From Candidatus Bathyarchaeota archaeon (GTDB lineage: Archaea; Thermoproteota; Bathyarchaeia; Bathyarchaeales; Bathyarchaeaceae): DNA of 5,321 bases. Location of the stretch: positions 289,513 to 294,833 of the forward strand of contig CP070826.1 in the NCBI GenBank assembly GCA_020344435.1. The letters run 5' to 3'. Below the pieces are notes generated by a model that was given only the letters and a program-made list of their open reading frames with translations, made no database searches and was not told the DNA's origin. Positions 1 through 5,321 of this stretch are shown here, piece after piece. A program made the position numbers and the translations under genes. Numbering within the stretch: the first letter of the stretch is position 1; each line of letters opens with the position of its first letter.

Positions 1-521
1 CGCGCAAGCAGCTCATCCAACTCCACGTTTCCCACTACATCCCGCATCGTCGTCTGCGCATGCTTCATAACGCTGTTCCACAGATTCTGAATGTTGACGA
101 GGCTGTCCTTTGTATTCACTACCTTCATGAACACCACCGCGTCAACGCTGACGCTGATGTTATCTTTTGTCATAACCTCTTGGCGCGAAACATCCAATGT
201 TATGATCCGCTTGTCCTGCTTCAGAAAACTCTCCACGAAAGGCCATTTGAAGAAGAATCCTGGGCCCACAAGCCTCTGAAACTTTCCAAACCGCAGCACA
301 ATAGCCTCTTCCCACTCCTTATTAATCGCTACAGTACCTGGCAAGAAGACCAAAGCTGCAACCGCAACAACGCCAAACGGAAAAGCTGAAAGCCTTGGAA
401 AAGCAAGGGCAGCTAACGCCAGAAACACAATGAACACAGCTAGAAAGAACGCAAACGGAGCTGGAGAACCCGAATACGCTGTATCTCTTCTCATAGCATT
501 AGCCTCCACAGTTCTACTCAT
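1..521 (-). CDS. Stomatin/prohibitin-like SPFH (band 7) membrane protein, N-terminal part, cut by window edge
   Basis: The reverse strand reads as one open frame from ATG at 521 to the window edge (173 residues, no stop). Residues 22-41 and 47-66 are two hydrophobic stretches separated by a short turn, consistent with a membrane hairpin. From about residue 67 the sequence is a clear SPFH domain: EAIVLRFGKF (72-81), the GPGFFFKWPFVE stretch (86-97), QEVMTKDNISVSVDAVV (114-130), and a helix with AQTTMRDVVG (155-164) leading to ELDELL. These are hallmark stomatin/slipin positions. Family members oligomerise at membranes and organise microdomains or partner proteases; the partner here is unknown, and no NfeD or membrane protease is visible nearby. 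The start is supported by a strong Shine-Dalgarno 8 nt upstream. The SHMT-like gene lies 107 nt upstream on the same strand, so co-transcription is possible. The missing C-terminus should hold the coiled coil. Confidence 0.9.
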   Translation of the reverse strand, partial: MSRTVEANAMRRDTAYSGSPAPFAFFLAVFIVFLALAALAFPRLSAFPFGVVAVAALVFLPGTVAINKEWEEAIVLRFGKFQRLVGPGFFFKWPFVESFLKQDKRIITLDVSRQEVMTKDNISVSVDAVVFMKVVNTKDSLVNIQNLWNSVMKHAQTTMRDVVGNVELDELLA

Positions 522-529
522 CCCCAAAA

Positions 530-538
530 ATCACCTCC
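530..538 (-). promoter_or_regulatory. Strong Shine-Dalgarno of the SPFH gene
   Basis: On the minus strand the sequence GGAGGTGAT precedes the ATG at 521 by 8 nt. It is a near-complete match to the archaeal 16S rRNA 3' end and fixes the start of the SPFH gene. Confidence 0.85.
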
Positions 539-590
539 CGCTCTACCACTAACACATCAAGACCTATTTCTCTCTTTGCACGCAAGCAGA

Positions 591-605
591 GATGCCGTCG
601 GCATC
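591..605. repeat. Short perfect hairpin between the SHMT-like and SPFH genes
   Basis: GATGCC-GTC-GGCATC forms a perfect 6-bp stem with a 3-nt loop, 24 nt past the stop of the SHMT-like gene and 70 nt before the SPFH start. No T-run follows on the minus strand, so it does not look like a standard terminator. It could be an mRNA processing or stability element, or chance. Confidence 0.35.
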
Positions 606-628
606 AGCCAACCCATTCGGCTACCTGC

Positions 629-1807
629 TCAACTGAAGCAGTATTCGATTTCCTGATATTCTCCCGCGAGTTTCGCGGCGTCTTCCTTAACTTGATCGGG
701 GGCTTCTCTGTCGACGATCACTCGCTTCATAAACTCTGCTATCCTCTCCATCTCATTCTCCTTCATACCCTTTCGAGTCGTCTCACAAACACCCAGTCTA
801 ACCCCGCAGTCAGCGATGATGTTCGCTCCTTCCAGCTTCCGAGCTATTATCCTTCCTTGCTTGTAACCGCCATAATCAAGGAAGACCTGGTGCGATTTTG
901 TGTAACCTAGATTGGGGCAGGTAGCTGGAAAGCCATATTCGGCTAACGCCTTCGCCAAGGCCTGTGCATTCCGAACAACCTGCGTGGCGTATCTCTTTCC
1001 GTACTCCTTCATCTCCGCCAAAGCCAAGGACAAGGCTGCTATGCGGTTCCAATGAGCATTATCCACGAACGCAGGGTACACTCCTCTCCTCACCACCTCA
1101 CCATGTTCTTTATCCGCGAGGATAATTCCACCCTGAGGGCCGAAGAAGGATTTGTGCGTGGATCCGAACAGGGCAGAAGCGCCTTCCTGAAGGGGATTCT
1201 GAAACTCTCCTCCAGCAATCAACCCAAGCACATGAGAGCCATCATATCCCACGTGAGCATCCACTTCACGGGCCACTTTGGCAAGCTCCTCCACAGGATG
1301 GGGGAAGAGGATGAGGCTTGCCCCAAAAATCACCAGCTTCGGCTTCTCCTTCATTATCAAATCGGCAGCTTCGCCTGTTTTAACATTCATCATCTCTTTC
1401 GAGAATGGAAACCCAATGGTTCTAAGCCTTAAATATCCTGGGAGAGCTTGCCCCCATATTCCAGGGTATCCTCCATCATCCGGAGAAACACATAGTATCG
1501 TGTCCTTTGGTTTTGTGAAGTTGGCAAGGATGATCATGTCGGCTATGTGACCGGAGAGGGGACGCAGGTCAGCAGTGTCGGATCTGAAGACGTCCTTCGC
1601 AAGCTTTTCGCCGTACTCTTCGATTTCATCGGTGAGGCGAGTTCCCATATAGAACTCTTCTCTCGAGGTGTATCGATGACCCAGATCAGAGGAGAGTAAG
1701 GAGCGAACCTCGGGACTCATCACATTCTCCGAGGGAATGAGGTTGATACATCCTCTTACTCGCCACTGCTCATGTCTCCTCACCAAATCCAAGACTTCAT
1801 TCATCAT
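629..1807 (-). CDS. Serine hydroxymethyltransferase-like PLP enzyme, diverged and shortened
   Basis: This is a 392-residue fold-type I PLP enzyme of the SHMT family. SHMT interconverts serine and glycine with a folate or methanopterin one-carbon carrier in the cytoplasm. Visible family features are NLIPSENVMSP (22-32), SGHIAD (85-90), the PLP-contacting aspartate and histidine in YDGSHVLGLIAGG (D189, H192), the Schiff-base lysine in STHKSFFGPQGG (K219), SHQVFLD (305-311), and the carboxylate-binding arginine in GVRLG (R337). The core and the Tyr/Phe-rich C-terminal end resemble archaeal SHMTs, which run about 420-430 residues. Two differences stand out. The loop after Y46 lacks the EGYPG segment that carries the catalytic glutamate (E57 in E. 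coli). The loop between ANII (328-331) and R337 is about 15 residues short. The PLP-stacking histidine appears replaced by Y114. It may therefore be a paralog with another aldolase-type reaction, so I give no glyA symbol. Two adjacent ATGs (1807, 1804) are possible starts; only a weak purine-rich GGAAGGGG lies upstream. Confidence 0.85.
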   Translation of the reverse strand: MMNEVLDLVRRHEQWRVRGCINLIPSENVMSPEVRSLLSSDLGHRYTSREEFYMGTRLTDEIEEYGEKLAKDVFRSDTADLRPLSGHIADMIILANFTKPKDTILCVSPDDGGYPGIWGQALPGYLRLRTIGFPFSKEMMNVKTGEAADLIMKEKPKLVIFGASLILFPHPVEELAKVAREVDAHVGYDGSHVLGLIAGGEFQNPLQEGASALFGSTHKSFFGPQGGIILADKEHGEVVRRGVYPAFVDNAHWNRIAALSLALAEMKEYGKRYATQVVRNAQALAKALAEYGFPATCPNLGYTKSHQVFLDYGGYKQGRIIARKLEGANIIADCGVRLGVCETTRKGMKENEMERIAEFMKRVIVDREAPDQVKEDAAKLAGEYQEIEYCFS

Positions 1808-2000
1808 GATTGCCCCTTCCGCGTCTTGACGTTAGGTTGACTGAAGAGGTACTTTACAGTTGCGACTTCAGAACATGCCAGACGAAATTCAATCCTCGTA
1901 GACAGGCGGGAAAAAAGACAAAGTTTAAAATGCCAGTTGTTAAGAAATGTTCACATCTTCAGAAATGGAAGACTTTCAAGCCTAAAAGAGATGGAAAAGA
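1808..2000. other. Divergent intergenic region
   Basis: This 193-bp spacer separates the minus-strand SHMT-like gene from the plus-strand surface-protein gene. It contains a good plus-strand BRE/TATA element near 1919-1930. For the minus strand I see only a weak AT-rich candidate (CTGTAAAGTA on the minus strand, around 1849-1859) and a weak purine-rich ribosome site at 1813-1820. Open frames that cross this spacer have no recognisable product and look like chance. Confidence 0.6.
1919..1930 (+). promoter_or_regulatory. Archaeal BRE/TATA promoter of the surface-protein gene
   Basis: A purine-rich BRE-like stretch ending in AAAG is followed directly by TTTAAAA at 1924-1930. With usual archaeal spacing, transcription would start near 1950-1957, giving a leader of roughly 45-60 nt. 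The same AAAGTTTAWA core precedes two other genes in the window. Confidence 0.6.
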
Positions 2001-4154
2001 GTGCACAGAAACATGTTCAGAAAAGGATCGATCACATCAATCTTGACAATCACAATCCTCGCCATTATGATAATCACGCCACATGTGCCAGAAGTGACCG
2101 CAGTATCCACCACATCCATAACTCTGATCAACCCGATAAGCGGACCGGTTGGAACGGAGATAAGACTGAATGGAACAATCGAGACCGCAAACGGAACCTA
2201 TGTACTCAGATGGAATGAGACGCTCAACGTGACAATAGCTAACGCCACAGACCATGATGTTCACGCAGTATTCACAGCCCCCGAAACTGTGGGAGAGCCG
2301 TTTCCAGGACGCGAAGTCCTCATAGAGCTGATTGACAACGAGACCGGAAACATAGCAGATACCGTTTTCAGCCTCTACACGGAATATCACATGAAGGCGG
2401 TTGTGCCTTCGCAGCCATTGCAGCTGCAGGAAGGACAAGAGACGGTTATAAGATTGAATGTAACCGGAGGCGCAGAGAATACAGTCTATGTTGCCAACAT
2501 CACTGTGAAAGACCCAGCAGACACAACCTACTGGACAGCGGTCTCGCTCACAAACACCAGCACGATAGGCTACGGCGAGGGAAACGTGAGGTTCCCCGGC
2601 GATTTTGGCGGTGGCGCTCACACACACTACAGAGGCACATACCAGGCAGCATTCAACGAAACCCTAGCCACCACAGACTTCACAGTTGGATTATCCGACA
2701 AGCAAGAATATACACGGAGATACTTTAGCGAGGGAGAAGAGGAGACAGGTGAAGTCATCATTCAGGGCGCAGGATATGATGACAACGCGGTCACCATCAA
2801 CATAGCATACTACAATGAAACCACACTCACACCAGTTGAAGGCTATCCAAAAGAAGAGAATGCAAGTGACGGCATACTAATACATGAATGGAAGATTCCA
2901 GAAGACGCCGTCCTCGCAACCTACAACATAACGCTGACATGCGCATCGATTGAGAAATCGGTGAAGGACACGCAGAACTTCACCTTAATCGAAATCATTG
3001 TCTCCTGCCAAGCTCAGAACAGACATGACAACGATTCCTTGGACGGCATCTCCGTCAAGGCTTATCGTGGCGCTCTCGGCTTCTTCTATATTGATAACCG
3101 AACAACCAACGGAACTGGATGGGTTGATTTCCTACTCGATCACGGCCAGTATTCATTTGGGGCCTATTGGAGAGAAGTGGAAGTTGGCAGCTTAAGCCTC
3201 ATAAATCCTGCAGGAAACTCCACAGATTACATCCTTCGAATGGAACAGCACATAGAATGTGATCTTGCACGTGTCACAATGGTCGCCAGCGACGAAGATG
3301 GACCTATTCCATTCATCAGCGTGGCTCTCGCAAACGCGACCACAGCACCCCAGACAATCCCACCATTTCAAACAGACTACACTGGAATCATATCCACCTA
3401 CGCGTTCACTGGAATTCCATATAGGATAGAAGCTCGACGTTACGGGCATCTCTTCTTCAATGAGTCAATTGGGAATCTAACCGAGACAATTGGGAATCTG
3501 ACATATCCCTTCCTCATCCAATGCCCAACCTATACGCTGTTCATTCACGCAATGGACTCTAATAGCCACCCCATTCAGAACGTTCCACTGGAGGTTATCG
3601 AATGGAGCAGCGGAAGCGTTGTGGGAGAGGGAGATACAAGCGAATGGGGAAGCATCAGGATAAACTGTACATTCGGAAGGTACAAAGCCAGAGTCTACAA
3701 TCAAGAACAGACGGTTATTCTGAATGAAACAATCGTCGATGTGACCCAAGATCAATTCTACCTCGTGCTTGATTGTAAGACGGTGAACCTTGACCTATCG
3801 GTGAAGGTTACGGATTATCTTGGCCAGCCAATCCCAAACGCAGTGGTGAAGATCGAAAGAGAAGACATACCACTCCTGAACTTGACGACAGGTCCTGATG
3901 GAGTAGCATCTGAACAAGGAATACTCGGCGGTGACTATCGAATCTCACTCCACATAGCGGGAAGGATCAGTAAGGTCAGATCCTTATACTTCGACGGGGC
4001 AGAAGACATAGTCTTTCAAGCAGCTAATTATCTGGTGGTTGGAGGATACCCCTTAGAGGTGAACCAATTGACCACAGGAATAGCAGTGACAATCCTAGTA
4101 GTAGCCTTCGTCAGTTTGATTCTTGTTTATAGAAGGCGTCCAAAAGAGTCCTGA
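2001..4154 (+). CDS. Secreted, membrane-anchored modular surface protein with four tandem ~85-residue beta-sandwich modules
   Basis: The protein has 717 residues. Residues 1-35 look like a signal peptide: basic FRKGS, hydrophobic core 11-26, likely cleavage near VTA-VS at 34-35. Residues 38-126 resemble an IPT/TIG-type domain (NPISGPVGTEIRLNGT). Residues about 130-330 form two more beta-rich domains, macroglobulin-like in style. From 336 to 678 four modules follow, each with a polar turn, a Pro-Ile or Gly-Ile strand (DGPIPFISV, GQPIPNAVVKI), a TxxxG turn and a G-Y strand. That pattern matches carboxypeptidase-regulatory/SdrB-like domains. Residues about 690-710 are one transmembrane helix, followed by RRRPKES, so the bulk lies outside the cell. 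About 25 N-x-S/T sequons suggest dense N-glycosylation. The role is unknown; adhesion or cell-envelope structure is plausible, and no catalytic motif is visible. The start is GTG 2001 or ATG 2013 (residue 5); an in-frame stop at 1983 rules out earlier ones, and ATG 2013 gives an equally good signal peptide. Confidence 0.85.
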   Translation: MHRNMFRKGSITSILTITILAIMIITPHVPEVTAVSTTSITLINPISGPVGTEIRLNGTIETANGTYVLRWNETLNVTIANATDHDVHAVFTAPETVGEPFPGREVLIELIDNETGNIADTVFSLYTEYHMKAVVPSQPLQLQEGQETVIRLNVTGGAENTVYVANITVKDPADTTYWTAVSLTNTSTIGYGEGNVRFPGDFGGGAHTHYRGTYQAAFNETLATTDFTVGLSDKQEYTRRYFSEGEEETGEVIIQGAGYDDNAVTINIAYYNETTLTPVEGYPKEENASDGILIHEWKIPEDAVLATYNITLTCASIEKSVKDTQNFTLIEIIVSCQAQNRHDNDSLDGISVKAYRGALGFFYIDNRTTNGTGWVDFLLDHGQYSFGAYWREVEVGSLSLINPAGNSTDYILRMEQHIECDLARVTMVASDEDGPIPFISVALANATTAPQTIPPFQTDYTGIISTYAFTGIPYRIEARRYGHLFFNESIGNLTETIGNLTYPFLIQCPTYTLFIHAMDSNSHPIQNVPLEVIEWSSGSVVGEGDTSEWGSIRINCTFGRYKARVYNQEQTVILNETIVDVTQDQFYLVLDCKTVNLDLSVKVTDYLGQPIPNAVVKIEREDIPLLNLTTGPDGVASEQGILGGDYRISLHIAGRISKVRSLYFDGAEDIVFQAANYLVVGGYPLEVNQLTTGIAVTILVVAFVSLILVYRRRPKES
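3462..3503 (+). repeat. 21-bp tandem duplication inside the surface-protein gene
   Basis: Two adjacent 21-nt units, 3462-3482 and 3483-3503, match at 18 of 21 positions. They encode ESIGNLT and ETIGNLT (residues 488-501). The frame is kept and a glycosylation sequon (NLT) is doubled, which suggests a fairly recent in-frame duplication near the end of the second C-terminal module. Confidence 0.85.
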
Positions 4155-4183
4155 GCGCATTATTCACAATCTAAATTCCCTGA

Positions 4184-4198
4184 GAAAAAAGTTTATAA
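4184..4198 (+). promoter_or_regulatory. Archaeal BRE/TATA promoter of the Cys-rich protein gene
   Basis: GAAAAAAG (BRE-like) is followed directly by TTTATAA at 4192-4198, 30 nt after the stop of the surface-protein gene. Expected initiation is near 4220-4225, leaving a leader of about 55 nt before the TTG start. This suggests the small gene is transcribed on its own, though readthrough from the upstream gene is possible. Confidence 0.7.
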
Positions 4199-4263
4199 CA
4201 CACTTTGTTCAGGCATTATTTGACGACCTAGTTAAGCAAAACTTTTTGTCAAGAATCTAAAGA

Positions 4264-4268
4264 GAGGT
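4264..4268 (+). promoter_or_regulatory. Shine-Dalgarno supporting the TTG start
   Basis: GAGGT ends 10 nt before TTG at 4279. An in-frame TAA at 4258 and no in-frame ATG in between make TTG 4279 the most upstream start; GTG 4288 is the next candidate. Confidence 0.55.
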
Positions 4269-4278
4269 TGTACATACA

Positions 4279-4563
4279 TTGTCTGAAGTGAAACATTGTT
4301 TCCCCAGATGTGAGTTCTTCAGATGTGCAAAGAAGACTGCAACGGACCGTGGGAACAATATGTGGTGCACATGGGCAGACGAAGAGTGCAACATTTCGAA
4401 CTGCAGCTACGCCATATGTGTGAAGAGAAGGCTGCTACCTAATGGTGTCTGCGGAGAATCGGTGAAGCGAAAGACAACAGAGAAGGGCCCTGAAGAGATA
4501 GGTCCACCAGTGAAGCTCAGAGGCAAGATCGTGAAGAGGCTGGGTGAGGACGAATTCTTCTAA
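4279..4563 (+). CDS. Small eight-cysteine protein of unknown function
   Basis: The 94-residue protein starts with TTG and ends in a double stop (TAA TAG). I do not recognise a named family. The N-terminal two thirds contain eight cysteines at 7, 11, 16, 30, 37, 42, 47 and 58, with spacing C-x3-C-x4-C-x13-C-x6-C-x4-C-x4-C-x10-C. Aromatic and charged residues lie between them (CEFFRC, WCTWADEEC, CSYAICVKRR). The tail (60-94) is polar and basic and ends in GEDEFF. There is no signal peptide or membrane segment, so it is probably cytoplasmic. The cysteines could bind zinc or an iron-sulfur cluster; the sequence alone does not decide. It has its own promoter and converges on rpoP with 65 nt between their stops. 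The ordered cysteine pattern, promoter and ribosome site make it a real gene. Confidence 0.75.
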   Translation: MSEVKHCFPRCEFFRCAKKTATDRGNNMWCTWADEECNISNCSYAICVKRRLLPNGVCGESVKRKTTEKGPEEIGPPVKLRGKIVKRLGEDEFF

Positions 4564-4628
4564 TAGATGCTCCGCCAAGGTTGAGTCGATTCACTGTAGA
4601 CTAAGCACCGAAATCCGCGACGAAAGAA

Positions 4629-4799
4629 TTACCTTGCGGAGACGCGCTTGACCACTGGAGGCCTTATCTTTTTGAGAACGCGGTAGCCGCATTCGGTGCA
4701 CTTCACCTCACCGCCTCGCAGCTTAATCTCATCTGTCGTAACCATCGCCGCACATCTCACACACTCGTAGACGAGCCCAAGAACCTTCTTCTCGGACAT
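4629..4799 (-). CDS. rpoP: DNA-directed RNA polymerase subunit P (Rpo12, Rpb12-like)
   Basis: The minus strand from ATG 4799 to TAA 4629 encodes 56 residues. YECVRC (11-16) and CTECGYRVLKKIRPP (34-48) give the C-x2-C...C-x2-C zinc ribbon (C13, C16, C34, C37). The basic C-terminus (KRVSAR) is typical of archaeal Rpo12. In the polymerase this subunit sits between Rpo2 and the Rpo3/Rpo10 assembly platform and helps assembly and promoter opening. Length and motif spacing fit the family. AAGGTG lies 6 nt upstream of the start, and a BRE/TATA element about 40 nt upstream gives a very short leader, so it likely has its own promoter rather than depending on the cyclophilin gene upstream. Confidence 0.93.
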   Translation of the reverse strand: MSEKKVLGLVYECVRCAAMVTTDEIKLRGGEVKCTECGYRVLKKIRPPVVKRVSAR

Positions 4800-4805
4800 C
4801 CCGCG

Positions 4806-4811
4806 CACCTT
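4806..4811 (-). promoter_or_regulatory. Shine-Dalgarno of rpoP
   Basis: AAGGTG on the minus strand lies 6 nt before the ATG at 4799 and supports that start. Confidence 0.65.
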
Positions 4812-4835
4812 CAGATTCGAAGATAGTTGATCAGA

Positions 4836-4848
4836 TTTAAACTTTTCC
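4836..4848 (-). promoter_or_regulatory. Archaeal BRE/TATA promoter of rpoP
   Basis: On the minus strand GGAAAAG (BRE-like, 4842-4848) is followed by TTTAAA (4836-4841). Initiation is expected near 4810-4815, leaving a leader of only about 10-15 nt, which still includes most of the ribosome site. Confidence 0.65.
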
Positions 4849-4858
4849 CACTAACTGG

Positions 4859-4968
4859 GCGTATATGCATCGTGAAGGAGAGCTGGGCAGAAAGGGGATT
4901 GGTTGTGGTCTCTGATTGCACATATGCTTCAGTGGATGTGAATTGTGGATTTTTGAGCGTATGCAATC
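4859..4968. repeat. Three copies of a GCRTAT..GCA(A)TC motif in the cyclophilin-rpoP spacer
   Basis: The 178-bp spacer holds GCGTATATGCATC at 4859-4871 (plus), GCATATGTGCAATC read on the minus strand at 4914-4927, and GCGTATGCAATC at 4957-4968 (plus). The last two form a GATTGCA/TGCAATC inverted pair of 7 bp with a 41-nt loop, just past the cyclophilin stop. They may be operator-like sites upstream of the rpoP promoter, or chance. I see no protein or RNA gene in this spacer. Confidence 0.35.
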
Positions 4969-4977
4969 CTCAGCAGC

Positions 4978-5321
4978 TTACTCGATGAGGTATGCATTAA
5001 TGACCTTAACATCTTGCAAAGGCCGGTCATCCTCGTCTGTATCCACGTTTCCAATCTCATCGACGACCTCCATTCCTTCTATTACCCTTCCGAAGACTGG
5101 GTGGGCATCGTCTAGATAGTTATTGTCCACAAGATTGATGAAGAATTGGCTGCTTCCCGTGTTTGGGCCTGAATTTGCCATGGCTATGGTGCCCCTATCG
5201 TTTCTGTTATGATCCGTGAATTCATCAGGTATTGTCGGTATTGAAGGATCTCCATATCCCGTTCCAGTGGGGTCTCCTCCCTGAATCATGAAGCCATCAA
5301 TTACTCTATGAAAAATGGTGC
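4978..5321 (-). CDS. Cyclophilin-type peptidyl-prolyl cis-trans isomerase, C-terminal part, cut by window edge
   Basis: The reverse strand is open from the window edge to TAA at 4978 and gives 113 residues. The frame continues upstream of the first internal ATG (5289) with TIFHRVIDGF, so that ATG is not the start. Cyclophilin hallmarks are FHRVIDGFMIQGGD (visible residues 3-16), MANSGPNTGSSQFFI (47-61) and AHPVFGRVIEGM (72-83). Active-site equivalents of human CypA R55, F60, M61, Q63, F113 and H126 are R5, F10, M11, Q13, F60 and H73. CypA W121 is Tyr here (Y68), a change that lowers cyclosporin binding in other cyclophilins. The enzyme catalyses proline isomerisation in protein folding. Whether it is cytoplasmic or exported cannot be told, because about 40-60 N-terminal residues lie outside the window. 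It is on the same strand as rpoP, 178 nt upstream of it. Confidence 0.95.
   Translation of the reverse strand, partial: TIFHRVIDGFMIQGGDPTGTGYGDPSIPTIPDEFTDHNRNDRGTIAMANSGPNTGSSQFFINLVDNNYLDDAHPVFGRVIEGMEVVDEIGNVDTDEDDRPLQDVKVINAYLIE

Noticed and set aside
60..389. Plus-strand open frame (109 codons) near the left edge
   Set aside because: It is antisense to the SPFH gene, whose minus-strand translation matches the family closely.
1052..1550. Two overlapping plus-strand frames in the middle of the SHMT-like gene
   Set aside because: Both are antisense shadows of the PLP-enzyme frame and show no domain features.
1810..2218. Plus-strand frames crossing the divergent region and the start of the surface-protein gene
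   Set aside because: They are highly basic, low-complexity translations without family features; one overlaps the signal peptide of the real gene in another frame.
2037..2627. Long minus-strand open frame (196 codons) opposite the surface-protein gene
   Set aside because: It is rich in Cys, Ser and Tyr in no family pattern, has no clear ribosome site, and lies wholly antisense to a gene with convincing domain structure.
4237..4248. CAAAACTTTTTG mini-palindrome with T5 in the leader of the Cys-rich gene
   Set aside because: The stem is short and AT-only apart from its ends, with almost no loop. It lies downstream of the gene's own TATA box, so a terminator role is not supported.
4916..5119. 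Plus-strand frame over the cyclophilin 3' end
   Set aside because: It is a shadow of the well-supported minus-strand cyclophilin and has no recognisable product.
5137..5172. Possible C/D box guide RNA (TGATGA followed by CTGA) on the plus strand
   Set aside because: It lies inside conserved cyclophilin coding sequence, the C box lacks the leading purine, and no C'/D' boxes are seen.

Overview
The window is archaeal. It carries RNA polymerase subunit P (Rpo12), a subunit shared only by archaea and eukaryotes, and an SHMT-type protein whose core resembles the archaeal branch of that family. It also has a strongly N-glycosylated, single-anchor surface protein, and three BRE/TATA-type promoters sharing the core AAAGTTTAWA. 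Shine-Dalgarno sites, GTG/TTG starts and moderate GC fit this. The surface-protein style is what I would expect from the TACK group, possibly Bathyarchaeia, but that placement is an inference.

Layout, left to right. Bases 1-521 (minus) hold the N-terminal part of a stomatin/SPFH membrane protein cut by the window edge. Upstream of it on the same strand, 629-1807, is a diverged, short serine hydroxymethyltransferase-like PLP enzyme. A 193-bp divergent region (1808-2000) separates it from a large plus-strand gene (2001-4154). That gene encodes a secreted, C-terminally anchored protein built from IPT/macroglobulin-like N-terminal domains and four tandem ~85-residue beta-sandwich modules. Next is a small plus-strand protein with eight cysteines (4279-4563) behind its own promoter. 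It converges on rpoP/rpo12 (4629-4799, minus), a 56-residue gene that a length cutoff would miss. The right end (4978-5321, minus) is the C-terminal part of a cyclophilin-type peptidyl-prolyl isomerase.

The genes do not form one obvious pathway. The window looks like a chromosomal mix of housekeeping genes (rpoP, cyclophilin), membrane and surface genes (SPFH, modular surface protein), and two proteins of uncertain role (the SHMT-like enzyme and the Cys-rich protein). I see no mobile element, CRISPR array, tRNA or rRNA. The items most worth a second look are: the SHMT-like protein, which lacks the catalytic-glutamate loop and a C-terminal loop; the regular cysteine at each module boundary of the surface protein; the unrecognised eight-cysteine protein; and a short motif present three times in the cyclophilin-rpoP spacer.
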